Shown here piece after piece: positions 8,266 through 15,470 of a stretch of 45,437 nt of DNA. The notes below the pieces were generated by a model. That model saw only the letters and a list, made by a program, of their open reading frames with translations. It was not told the DNA's origin and ran no database searches. A program made the position numbers and the translations under genes. The first letter of the stretch is position 1, and every line of letters starts with the position of its first letter. The DNA is from Occallatibacter sp. (GTDB taxonomy: Bacteria > Acidobacteriota > Terriglobia > Terriglobales > Acidobacteriaceae), in assembly GCA_031296305.1 (NCBI GenBank), contig JARLFZ010000021.1, positions 1 to 45,437 of the forward strand, written 5' to 3'.

Positions 8266-9191
8266 AGGACGCGCGAACCATGGATCGGCTCCGGCTCCGC
8301 TTGCCCGCAACCTCTGCGAATCTCGGCCCCGGATTCGATGCCGTCGCCGTGGCCCTGGACTTTGCCCTGGAGATTGAGGCCGCGGCGGCGGAGGAGTTTG
8401 CAATTTCCGCGACCGGGCGCGACGCTGAGCGTTGCGGGCGGCTCCATAATAACCTCATTCTCGAAATCTATAAGGACCTTCTCGAGGCCAACGGGCGGCC
8501 GATTGTGCCGCTCTCGTTGCAGTTGACGAACGGAATCCCGCTCGGCATGGGATGCGGTTCGTCGGCAGCCTCGCGGCTGGCAGCCATCGCCCTGGCGGCG
8601 CACTTTGGCCAGCTCAATTGGGACACGGATCGGGTTCTCGAAGAGGCGTATGCGCTCGAAGGACATCCCGACAATGTCGCGGCATGCTGGCTGGGCGGAT
8701 TTGTAAGTGCGGTGTGCGAGGGAAGGCGCGTGCACGTGGCGCGTGTCGACCCGCCCGAGGAGTGGCGTGCGATTGTGGCGCTGCCGTCCGAGCCCCTGGC
8801 CACCAGCAAAGCCCGCGCGGTGCTGCCGGCAACCTACTCAATGGAAGACGTGGTGGCGAATCTGCAATCGGTGGCCGTCCTTGGGTTGGCGTTCGCCCAA
8901 GCGCGGGGCGATCTGCTGCGCCTCGCCATGAACGACCGCATTCACCAGCCCTATCGCGCGACCTTCTGCCCGCTGCTGCCGCTTTTGCTCCCCCTGGTCG
9001 GGAAAGATGGGATTCTAGGTGTTGCCTTAAGTGGTGCGGGCCCGGCGGTTCTGATGGTCGTCGAAGGCGAAGAGAGCTTGCAGGCAGCTAGCTCCGCCAT
9101 CGGAAAAGTGACCGAAAATCGCGTTGCGGCGGAGTTAACAATCTGCCGGTTTTCGCGGGTCGGAGCTAGTCAAGCTACTGAAACTAAATAA
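8262..9191 (+). CDS. thrB: Homoserine kinase
   Basis: GHMP-family kinase that phosphorylates homoserine, giving the substrate of the upstream thrC product. 309 aa, normal. Motif 1 LPATSANLGPGFDAVAVAL, the ATP-binding GHMP motif IPLGMGCGSSAASRLAA, and the C-terminal GVALSGAGPAVLMVV are all present. The start at 8262 overlaps the thrC stop; an alternative ATG at 8280 has AAGGA upstream. The homoserine dehydrogenase and aspartokinase genes are not in the window. Confidence 0.95.
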   Translation: MKDARTMDRLRLRLPATSANLGPGFDAVAVALDFALEIEAAAAEEFAISATGRDAERCGRLHNNLILEIYKDLLEANGRPIVPLSLQLTNGIPLGMGCGSSAASRLAAIALAAHFGQLNWDTDRVLEEAYALEGHPDNVAACWLGGFVSAVCEGRRVHVARVDPPEEWRAIVALPSEPLATSKARAVLPATYSMEDVVANLQSVAVLGLAFAQARGDLLRLAMNDRIHQPYRATFCPLLPLLLPLVGKDGILGVALSGAGPAVLMVVEGEESLQAASSAIGKVTENRVAAELTICRFSRVGASQATETK

Positions 9192-9443
9192 GTTCGGTGA
9201 GATTATTGCGCATAATGCGTGGCTAGCCTGTGCGTTATCAATGAGTTAAGGTGGTTGCCGAGGTAGATAATCACCTCGTCCATGGTTACCCTACACATTA
9301 CCTAAGTTTGCTTGCCATTTATTCATTTAACAACTACATTCGCTGCGTGAGCAGTTCTGGGGGAGGGCTGCTCTAGCGCCCGCGATCCTGTATGGATCCG
9401 GGCGCTTCTCTTTGTGCAGTTTGACCGTAAATTGCGCACTCAT
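9192..9443 (+). other. Structured, AT-richer intergenic region; possible small RNA or leader
   Basis: The 426-bp gap between thrB and trxA has no convincing reading frame. It holds four stem-loops in a row. The first is 9212-9238 (ATAATGC with GCGTTAT, enclosing GGCTAGCC). The second is 9259-9278 (CGAGGT/ACCTCG), with a weaker outer helix. The third is 9349-9373 (GAGCAG/CTGCTC). The fourth is 9375-9406 (AGCGCCCG-GATCC with GGATC-CGGGCGCT, one bulge), followed by TTCTCTTTG like a terminator. This could be a small RNA, a long thrCB trailer or a trxA leader. I cannot assign it to a known RNA family. Confidence 0.35.
9375..9410 (+). terminator. Probable terminator hairpin downstream of thrB or of a small RNA
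   Basis: A 13-pair stem with one bulged C and loop TGTAT, then TTCTCTTT. It is about 185 bp after the thrB stop, farther than usual for thrB itself, which is why a separate transcript is considered. Confidence 0.5.
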
Positions 9444-9494
9444 GTAGCGCCGGTCTCCTGACCGGCTGTACTGGCGGCGTCCTCGCCGCCAGCG
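9444..9494. repeat. Two-hairpin dispersed repeat, copy 3
   Basis: Hairpin 1 GCCGGTC-TCCT-GACCGGC; hairpin 2 CTGGCGGCG-TCCT-CGCCGCCAG. Hairpin 2 has a different sequence from other copies but is still perfectly paired. It lies about 120 bp upstream of trxA. Confidence 0.9.
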
Positions 9495-9617
9495 TCCGCG
9501 TGCAATCCCAGAAGCTCCTCCAAAGGCGCGCAGGCGCTTGCGACTTTGCTGATCCACGCGCATCCGATATGTATACGGTTTCCTGTACAATGACCGTTGG
9601 GACTCGCAAGGAGGATC

Positions 9618-9950
9618 ATGGCTGGGTTAGGTGTTTTGGAAGTGAACGACGCGAATTTTGACCAGGAAGTGCTGCGCAGTGAGGAGCCGGTTCTGGTGGA
9701 TTTTTGGGCTGTCTGGTGCGGTCCGTGCAAAGCGATTGCACCGATCGTGGATAGCGTGGCCGCGGCTTACGCGGGCAAGCTAAAGGTGGCCAAAGTGAAC
9801 GTGGATCAGAATGGCGCGACGCCGTCGCGTTTTGGAATCCGCGGCATTCCGGCGCTCTTGTTTTTCAAGGGCGGCAAGGTAGCCGATCAGATTGTGGGCT
9901 ACGTCCCGCAGAGCGTGATTGAAGAGAAGGTGAAGAGCCTGCTGGCGTAA
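9618..9950 (+). CDS. trxA: Thioredoxin
   Basis: 110-residue classical thioredoxin, a cytosolic disulfide reductant. The WCGPC active site is at residues 33-37 within VDFWAVWCGPCKAIAP; the buried Asp28 and the cis-proline region FGIRGIPALLFFKGG are present, as is the closing QIVGYVPQSVIEEKVKSLL helix. ATG 9618 has a strong AAGGAGG a few bases upstream. Monocistronic; it ends at a good terminator (9987-10013). Confidence 0.96.
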   Translation: MAGLGVLEVNDANFDQEVLRSEEPVLVDFWAVWCGPCKAIAPIVDSVAAAYAGKLKVAKVNVDQNGATPSRFGIRGIPALLFFKGGKVADQIVGYVPQSVIEEKVKSLLA

Positions 9951-9986
9951 CCGGCACCACGAATTCTATAGGTCGAAAACGAGCGA

Positions 9987-10013
9987 GGCTCGGGCAATGC
10001 GCCCGGGCCTTTT
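9987..10013 (+). terminator. trxA terminator, probably bidirectional
   Basis: Stem GGCTCGGGC/GCCCGGGCC (9 pairs, one G-T) with loop AATGC, followed by TTTTGCTTTG on the plus strand. The left flank CGAAAACG gives a short T-tract on the minus strand, so it can also end the S4-protein gene that stops at 10021. Confidence 0.85.
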
Positions 10014-10020
10014 GCTTTGT

Positions 10021-10401
10021 TTAGGCGCGGCCGCGAAATTGGATAATGCGCCGCCGATCGCGCTTGCTGGGCCGATGCACCGGCAGGGGCGCGTACTGCT
10101 GCATGGTTTTGCGCTCTTCCGCAACGCGCAGACGCGCTTCACGGCTGGCTTCAGTCTCGCGGTAAAGAGTTTGCGCCACCGGTGCCGGGCCGCGGATGTG
10201 GCTCACGCCAAGGACATCGATCTCAAAGCGCCCAGCATCGTTTTCGATCTGCAGGCGATCGCCGGGGCGGACGTCGCGTGCGGGCTTGGCGCGGAAGCCG
10301 TTCGATTCAATCCGGCCCAGATCGCAGGCGCGCGAGGCCATGGCGCGGGTCTTGAAGAAGCGCGCCGCCCAGAGCCATTTGTCGATACGTACGGCGTCCA
10401 T
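10021..10401 (-). CDS. S4-domain RNA-binding protein (Hsp15/HslR-like)
   Basis: 126 residues. The N-terminal S4 domain is clear: VRIDKWLWAARFFKTRAMASRACDLGRIESNG, then AKPARDVRPGDRLQI. The C-terminal tail is basic (KRDRRRIIQFRGRA), as in Hsp15, which binds free 50S subunits carrying peptidyl-tRNA and helps rescue stalled ribosomes. The match to the Hsp15 family is good; the exact role in Acidobacteriota is inference. Convergent with trxA; no operon partner is seen. Confidence 0.88.
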   Translation of the reverse strand: MDAVRIDKWLWAARFFKTRAMASRACDLGRIESNGFRAKPARDVRPGDRLQIENDAGRFEIDVLGVSHIRGPAPVAQTLYRETEASREARLRVAEERKTMQQYAPLPVHRPSKRDRRRIIQFRGRA

Positions 10402-10684
10402 TCCGGAATCCAGTGGGTGCGAAAATCTGTCAGGCGATGGCTATCGTATCAGGCTTCGCGGCCGGCTTCCAGCGCGAAAGGTGGCCGGAGATCCCCTTTA
10501 ACGGCAGGTAAAAATCACGCCATTGGGTAAAAATTTCACCTTCTACAGGCTTTTATCCCCAAGGATGCCTGGGTCCCAATGCCTGCAAATCCTTGAATTT
10601 ACACCAGAACTCCAGAAAATTCTCCGAACCGGATATATGGAACGCAACGTGCTACATCAAAAGTGGTAGTGAGGAGAAGTGTCT

Positions 10685-11176
10685 ATGGGCCGAACAGTCT
10701 CCCCGTCAGCGGCGCTGGCCAGCGAGGCGTCGCTTTCTCACAAAAGCGGAAGACGTTCCAGGATTCTGGTTGTGGACGAGGAATCGGTGACCGCCGACGC
10801 CCTTGCAGAAATCCTGCGCCAAAACGGCTATGCGACCGAGGCCGTATACGACGGGAACAGCGCGCTTCAAAGGGCGCTCCTCTCGCCGCCCGAGCTCGTC
10901 ATCACCGACGTTGCATTACCGGGCATGAGCGGAGTCCAACTTGCCATCACCATCAAGCGCGTGTACCCGGATTCCAAGATTCTGCTCTACTCCGGTCAGG
11001 CGTCGACGCCTGAGCTGATCCGGTCGCCCCATTTTGCGCCCTACGACTTTACGCTGCTAAGCAAGCCTGTGCGGCCCAGCGACCTGCTTGCGCTGGTGGA
11101 ACACCGGCTGGGTACTGCCGGATCAGTGTTGCTGCCAACTGCGGCTGAAGCCTACCATCCCGCCCATTTAAGTTAA
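10685..11176 (+). CDS. Receiver-only response regulator, paralog A
   Basis: 163 residues: a roughly 20-residue polar N-terminal extension and one CheY-like receiver (RILVVDEESV, phosphoacceptor Asp in VITDVALPGMSG, Ser in LLYSGQAS, Lys in LLSKPVRPSDLL) with no output domain. The first acidic pair is D-E instead of D-D, which is tolerated. ATG 10685 has GAGGAG eight bases upstream; a GTG at 10679 sits too close to it. The product shares long segments with the protein at 12472 (SPPELxITDVxLPGMSGxxLAITI), so the two are paralogs 1.3 kb apart. The partner kinase is not adjacent. Two GGTAAAAAT motifs lie 150-180 bp upstream. Confidence 0.9.
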   Translation: MGRTVSPSAALASEASLSHKSGRRSRILVVDEESVTADALAEILRQNGYATEAVYDGNSALQRALLSPPELVITDVALPGMSGVQLAITIKRVYPDSKILLYSGQASTPELIRSPHFAPYDFTLLSKPVRPSDLLALVEHRLGTAGSVLLPTAAEAYHPAHLS

Positions 11177-11422
11177 AGCATCTATCCCATCCCCGTTCTA
11201 TCCGTTCGTGGGCTAGCCCCGCGAGCGTCAGCGCTTCGGCGCGGAATCGCAGTGCATGAGCGCCTGATAGCGGCGCGCGTATTCGGCTTTCTACGCGGCG
11301 ACGGCGCGGTCGTAGCTGAGATGGAGGTAAGCAGGTGATGGGAATCACGGGCAAGCGTGTTTGAGCGGGCCTACACTTCGTCATCGCAGTGGAACCTTTG
11401 CCTGTGAAGGAGGGGTCTCAAG

Positions 11423-11845
11423 ATGAGTGGAGCCTGTCAAAAGTGTGGAACGCGCCTCGAAAGCCCATGGAAGTTCTGTCCCCTTTGCGGAGCTGAGAAC
11501 GCACACGGGGAGATTGCCAAAGCGCACCCGGAACATGAGAAGGCGCCGGTAAAGGGCGGAATCAGCGGGCTGGTCCTGGGCCTGATCATGGCGCCGGTCT
11601 TGATCATCTACGGAACACTGATCTGCTTGATGGTGGGGCCGTGGATGGTGCTGGGAATTCCCATGATCGTCGCCGGCATCTGTGCGCCGATCATAGGGCC
11701 CTTCATCGCCATCAGTGCGGTGCGTGGAAGTTGCCCCTGGTGCGGGGTGAAGATCTCCAGCGTGGGCCCAATGAACGCGTTTTACTGCTACGCGTGCAGC
11801 CAGCGGATCGTGGTCGAAAAGAGGGAACTGGTGCGGGCAAAGTAA
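11423..11845 (+). CDS. Membrane protein flanked by two zinc ribbons
   Basis: 140 residues, function unknown. The N-terminal zinc ribbon (CQKCG near residue 5, CPLCG near residue 19) is followed by a charged linker. Two adjacent transmembrane segments come next (ISGLVLGLIMAPVLIIYGTLICLMV and MVLGIPMIVAGICAPIIGPFIAI). A second ribbon closes the protein (CPWCG ... CYAC). The hairpin topology would place both ribbons on the same, presumably cytoplasmic, side. A strong AAGGAGG precedes the ATG by nine bases. It is located between the two paralogous receivers, but a functional link is only suggested by position. Confidence 0.8.
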   Translation: MSGACQKCGTRLESPWKFCPLCGAENAHGEIAKAHPEHEKAPVKGGISGLVLGLIMAPVLIIYGTLICLMVGPWMVLGIPMIVAGICAPIIGPFIAISAVRGSCPWCGVKISSVGPMNAFYCYACSQRIVVEKRELVRAK

Positions 11846-11912
11846 ACTGTACGCCAACTTGAAACACTGGCATTTGTCCCGCCAGCGAAAAAGTCCGATC
11901 TCTCTTTCGACG

Positions 11913-12200
11913 CTATTCTTGGGGCTCCGTCTTCCAGATATAAAGGTACTCGGCGTCGCTTGACGTGGCGACCTCAATGCCGCGCAAGTGGGTGGCGCGG
12001 TTAAGAGCGGCTCGAATGTTCTCCTTGGAGTCCGGTAACGCCTCCAGGGGGATCTTCAGTGCTTTTCCCGCTTGGAGTTGATCGATATCCTTCAGGAGCC
12101 GGGAGACAATCCGCTTATGCTTGCCGTCGCGACCCTTGGGGACATCGGCCTGTAGGATCGACTCAAAATTCAGCTCTATAGCTTCACCATCCATCTTCAC
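11913..12200 (-). CDS. Small hypothetical protein
   Basis: About 95 residues, not recognised. Soluble and charged with no signal peptide or membrane segment. MDGEAIELNFESILQADVPKGRDGKHKRIVSRLLKDIDQL looks like a folded domain, and the hydrophobic pattern of its predicted helices and strands supports a real gene. GTG 12200 is chosen because GGGGAGG lies six bases upstream; ATG 12194 and GTG 12215 are alternatives. It is convergent with the zinc-ribbon gene and divergent from the second receiver gene. Confidence 0.65.
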   Translation of the reverse strand: MKMDGEAIELNFESILQADVPKGRDGKHKRIVSRLLKDIDQLQAGKALKIPLEALPDSKENIRAALNRATHLRGIEVATSSDAEYLYIWKTEPQE

Positions 12201-12405
12201 CGTGGACCTCCCCACGCACAGATAGAAATCTGGAGCGTATCAGCAACCTAATTTGAAAATCGTATCTCGCAATAGTGATGCAAATCAAGTCTAAACGTAT
12301 GCTTATCCTATGGGAAAATTTCGCAGACGATGATGAAAAAATCTTCAACAGTTCGTAGAAGCGGTCTTTTAACGACGTAAAGATCCTCAACTTAAAAGAT
12401 TTATC

Positions 12406-12450
12406 CCGTAGCAGGAAGATTCTCCCCGTTAAGAAAGAATGCTGCTACGG
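12406..12450 (+). promoter_or_regulatory. Inverted repeat in the leader of the second receiver gene
   Basis: Perfect 9-bp arms CCGTAGCAG (12406-12414) and CTGCTACGG (12442-12450), with an inner ATTCT/AGAAT pair. It lies 22 bp upstream of the ATG and just before the ribosome binding site AGAGGTGA, in a 270-bp AT-rich stretch. It could be an operator or an RNA hairpin that affects translation. Confidence 0.5.
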
Positions 12451-12471
12451 TGCATTCAGAGGTGATTTCAC

Positions 12472-12927
12472 ATGAGTAATGGAAGACGAAACTCCCCAGT
12501 CGTCCCCATCAATGAAGCCCCACCAGCCGACACCAGCCCCTATCGCCGCACCGTGCTTGTCGTCGATGATGAGTCGGTGATTGCCGAAACCGTGGCAGCA
12601 ATTCTCTCGAAGAGCGGATATGCCGCAACCACCGCGTACGATGGGCCAGAGGCGCTCGAGATTGCATTGCTCTCCCCGCCTGAGTTGCTCATCACCGACG
12701 TATCGCTGCCGGGCATGAGCGGCATTGAACTAGCGATTACCATCAGACGCATCTTTCCCGACTGCAAGGTTCTTCTGTTCTCAGGCCACGCGGCCACCGC
12801 CGGATTGATGGCAGGTGCAGAGCGCGCCGGGCACACATTTACCCTGCTGTCGAAGCCCGTGCATCCAAGGGACCTCCTGGCATGGGTCTCGCAAAGCCTG
12901 CCGCAGGTGAATCACGCCACTGTATAG
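12472..12927 (+). CDS. Receiver-only response regulator, paralog B
   Basis: 151 residues: a proline-rich N-terminal extension, then one receiver domain (VLVVDDESV, phosphoacceptor Asp in LITDVSLPGMSG, FSGHAA, Lys in LLSKPVHPRDLL) and no output domain. It is closely related to the protein at 10685. The ribosome binding site AGAGGTGA is well placed. A CheY-like or Spo0F-like role as a phosphorelay or protein-interaction switch is inferred only from the lack of an effector. It is followed by a dispersed repeat and then convergent uvrC. Confidence 0.9.
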   Translation: MSNGRRNSPVVPINEAPPADTSPYRRTVLVVDDESVIAETVAAILSKSGYAATTAYDGPEALEIALLSPPELLITDVSLPGMSGIELAITIRRIFPDCKVLLFSGHAATAGLMAGAERAGHTFTLLSKPVHPRDLLAWVSQSLPQVNHATV

Positions 12928-12955
12928 CACCGCACCTCGCACGCCGCAAGAATTA

Positions 12956-13006
12956 GTAGCGCCGGTCTCCTGACCGGTTGTAGCGGGGGTCTCCAGACCC
13001 CCGCCG
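12956..13006. repeat. Two-hairpin dispersed repeat, copy 4
   Basis: Hairpin 1 GCCGGTC-TCCT-GACCGGT; hairpin 2 GCGGGGGTCT-CC-AGACCCCCGC. It lies between the convergent second receiver gene and uvrC, where it could help end both transcripts. Confidence 0.9.
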
Positions 13007-13020
13007 GCTGCCAACTGCAA

Positions 13021-15108
13021 TTAACCCGTCGTTGATTCCCGATGAAAATGCCGCCAGATGCTCTCCGCCGTATTGCGCGAGACCACGGCGGCGAGCGACT
13101 CAGCCGTAGCCTGCTGCACGTCGCGCAGACTCCCGAAATGCGTGAGCAAACGCTGGCGGGTCTGCGCACCCACACCGGGAATGTTCAGCAACTCGGAGTC
13201 TCTATCCCGCATCGCCCGGCGCTGCCTGTGATAGCCCACGGCGAAGCGATGGCTCTCATCGCGAATAAGCTGCACAAGATGGAGCACGGGCGAGCGTCGA
13301 TCGAGAACGATGGGTTCATCCTCATTGCCGTAGAGATAAATGATCTCTTCCTTCTTGGCGATGGAGGCGAGCGGCTGCGAAGTAAAACCCAGCGACTCGA
13401 GCGCCTCGGCAGCGGCGTGCAATTGGCCCAGGCCGCCGTCGACGAGGACAAGTGATGGCATGGTCTTGGGCTCTTTGCTGCGGGAAGAACTTCCCTCAAG
13501 GGCCAAAGCCCCGTCGTTTTTGTCGTCGTGATCGGCAAGACTTGAGCCGTGCCCGTTCGCGGAAGTTTCAATTTGGACGAGTGCGGCAGCATCGCGGATG
13601 CGCCGATAGCGGCGCTCCACCACCTCGCGCATGGCGGCGAAATCGTCAACGCCGGCAACGGTCTTCACCTTGAACTTGCGATAGGCCGACTTGTTCATCT
13701 TGCCGTCTTCCCACACCACCATGGAGGCAACGGTCTCCGCGCCCTGGATGTGCGAGATATCGAAGCACTCGATGCGGCGGGGAAGCTCGGGCAGCATCAG
13801 CACATCTGCAAGCGCCTCCTGAATAGCCTTGCGCGAGGGCTCCAGCACGCGGAAGCGCTGCGTGTAAGACTGCTTCGCATTCTGTCCGGCGAGATCGACG
13901 AGGGAGCGTTTTTCGCCGCGTTGCGGCACAGCGATTTCGATCTTGTGCCCGGTGCGCTCGCTCAAGAGTGCGGCCAGAGTCTCGCGATCGTCGAAGTCGA
14001 CCGGAGAGAGAATGGTGCGCGGCACATACTGCTGGTCGATGTAGAGCTGCTTGAGCAATGCGCTGAAGACCGCGCCAGCGTTGAAGACCTGATCTCTGAC
14101 TTCGGTGTTCTGGCTTTCTTGTGCCCTTGTTCCCTCGTTCCCTTTGTCCCAATCTTTCTTGCTCCCTTGTTCCTTCGTTCCCTTGTTCCCTGCCTTTCTT
14201 GTTCCCTCGCTCCCTGCCTGTTCGACGCCCGCGTCGAGCAGGCTCGGCAAGTCTTCCCAGAAAAACTCGCGCCGGTCCACGATTTTGCCGTTGCGCATGT
14301 GGAAGAGATTGACGGCGAGCGAACCGTCTTCGAAGTGGTAGCCGAAGACGTCGGCGTCGTCGCCCAACTCCGCCGTCGCGATGCGCTGCTTCTCCTCGAG
14401 CTGATGCACCGTGGAAAGCTGATCGCGCAATCGCGCGGCGGCCTCGAACTGCTCGGCTTCGGCGGCGGCCATCATGCGCGCTGTCAGGGTGCGCTCCAGC
14501 TCCGCGTGACGGCCTTCAAGAAACAGTTGTGCGTCGCGGACGGCGTCCTGGTAGGCCTCGGGCGTGGTGAGGCCTTCGACGCAAGGGCCGAGGCAGCGGT
14601 GAATGTAGTACTGCAGGCAGGCGCGAGGATGGTAGCGCGAGAGATCGACCTTGCAACTCGGCAAAAGAAAACTGCGGTGAATCAGCTCGACTACGCGATA
14701 AGCCAGATTGCCTGGGAAGTAAGGACCGTAGTAAGCGGCGCCGTCTTTGCGCAGGCGGCGCGTCGCGAAGACCTTGGGGAAACGGTCGGCGAGCGTGAGC
14801 TTCACGTAGGGGTAGGTCTTGTCGTCGCGCAGCAAAATGTTGAAGCGCGGCTTGCGCTGTTTGATGAGATTGTTCTCGAGCGCGAGAGCTTCGTGCTCGT
14901 TGGCGACGAGGATGTACTCAATGTCGACGGCCTCGCGCATCAGCGAGCCGGTTTTTGCATTGGCCTGCGAGGCCTCAAGCAGATAGGAGCGCACGCGCGA
15001 GCGCAGGTTGTTGGCCTTGCCCACGTAGATCACTTCGCCCTCGGCGTTTTTGTAGAGATACACGCCGGGTTGCGTGGGCAGGCTGCGGATTTTTTCGTAG
15101 AGGTCCAT
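13021..15108 (-). CDS. uvrC: Excinuclease ABC subunit C
   Basis: Nuclease of UvrABC nucleotide excision repair; makes both incisions. 695 aa, against about 600 for most UvrC. Domains: GIY-YIG nuclease at the N-terminus (PGVYLYKNAEGEVIYVGKANNLRSRV), a Cys-rich segment (HPRACLQYYIHRCLGPC), the UVR motif (EAAARLRDQL), the RNase H-like second nuclease (CFDISHIQG, LVLVDGGLGQL) and a C-terminal helix-hairpin-helix (LLNIPGVGAQTRQRLL). Extra length comes from an insert of about 45 residues around 292-337 encoded by an 8-bp tandem repeat, and a low-complexity linker around 506-546. Both fall in variable linkers, so the enzyme is probably active. Confidence 0.96.
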   Translation of the reverse strand: MDLYEKIRSLPTQPGVYLYKNAEGEVIYVGKANNLRSRVRSYLLEASQANAKTGSLMREAVDIEYILVANEHEALALENNLIKQRKPRFNILLRDDKTYPYVKLTLADRFPKVFATRRLRKDGAAYYGPYFPGNLAYRVVELIHRSFLLPSCKVDLSRYHPRACLQYYIHRCLGPCVEGLTTPEAYQDAVRDAQLFLEGRHAELERTLTARMMAAAEAEQFEAAARLRDQLSTVHQLEEKQRIATAELGDDADVFGYHFEDGSLAVNLFHMRNGKIVDRREFFWEDLPSLLDAGVEQAGSEGTRKAGNKGTKEQGSKKDWDKGNEGTRAQESQNTEVRDQVFNAGAVFSALLKQLYIDQQYVPRTILSPVDFDDRETLAALLSERTGHKIEIAVPQRGEKRSLVDLAGQNAKQSYTQRFRVLEPSRKAIQEALADVLMLPELPRRIECFDISHIQGAETVASMVVWEDGKMNKSAYRKFKVKTVAGVDDFAAMREVVERRYRRIRDAAALVQIETSANGHGSSLADHDDKNDGALALEGSSSRSKEPKTMPSLVLVDGGLGQLHAAAEALESLGFTSQPLASIAKKEEIIYLYGNEDEPIVLDRRSPVLHLVQLIRDESHRFAVGYHRQRRAMRDRDSELLNIPGVGAQTRQRLLTHFGSLRDVQQATAESLAAVVSRNTAESIWRHFHRESTTG
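14097..14235 (-). repeat. 8-bp tandem repeat array inside uvrC
   Basis: Degenerate array of 8-bp units of the type TTGTTCCC/TCGTTCCC (plus strand as given), with TTTCTTG interruptions. It is read in frame within uvrC and encodes a Gly/Lys/Glu/Gln-rich stretch (for example NKGTKEQGSKK). The same unit type occurs between genes at 31062-31112 and, in related form, at 39109-39289. Confidence 0.8.
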
Positions 15109-15470
15109 GAAGGAGGACGGATTCGATGCGCTCGAAGCCAGTTCTTAGGATAGCGGGAACGGCGCTCTGAATCTCGCCCCGAAATTCTCGGTTGCCCCAT
15201 CCTAAACGCGCATTAGGCGTTTAGGGTGGGATCGCACGATCGCACCGCCCATGGTTGCGGCAGCCCGCTAGTGAGCAATCATTACCGGGTTTGGTAAAAA
15301 TTACATGCTTTCTGCGCCTGCTGACGGTTTGAGGTGTCCGCCTAACGTCATCATTTTAAAATACTTGCTTAAATTCCCTTGATTGGATAGCGGCGTGCAC
15401 TTCTCCAGGGCGAAGCAAGAAACTCTCACTGCAGGGAATTCCCCAGGCAGAAGACGGAAGGTGAAGAAAT
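15109..15470. other. Intergenic region with hairpin upstream of the OmpA-like gene
   Basis: 362 bp between the divergent uvrC and OmpA-like genes, with no gene seen. It contains a 14-pair hairpin at 15196-15230 (CCCATCCTAAACGC/GCGTTTAGGGTGGG, one G-T, 7-nt loop) that looks like a small dispersed element, and a GGTAAAAAT motif at 15293-15301 that also occurs twice upstream of the first receiver gene. Confidence 0.6.

Noticed and set aside
11049-11384. 111-codon minus-strand frame
   Set aside because: It overlaps the receiver gene. The Arg/Pro-rich translation looks non-coding; only the different-frame relic at 11228-11335 appeared protein-like.
13549-15153. A 534-codon open frame on the plus strand
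   Set aside because: Antisense to uvrC. The translation has no recognisable fold and includes the complement of the low-complexity array.
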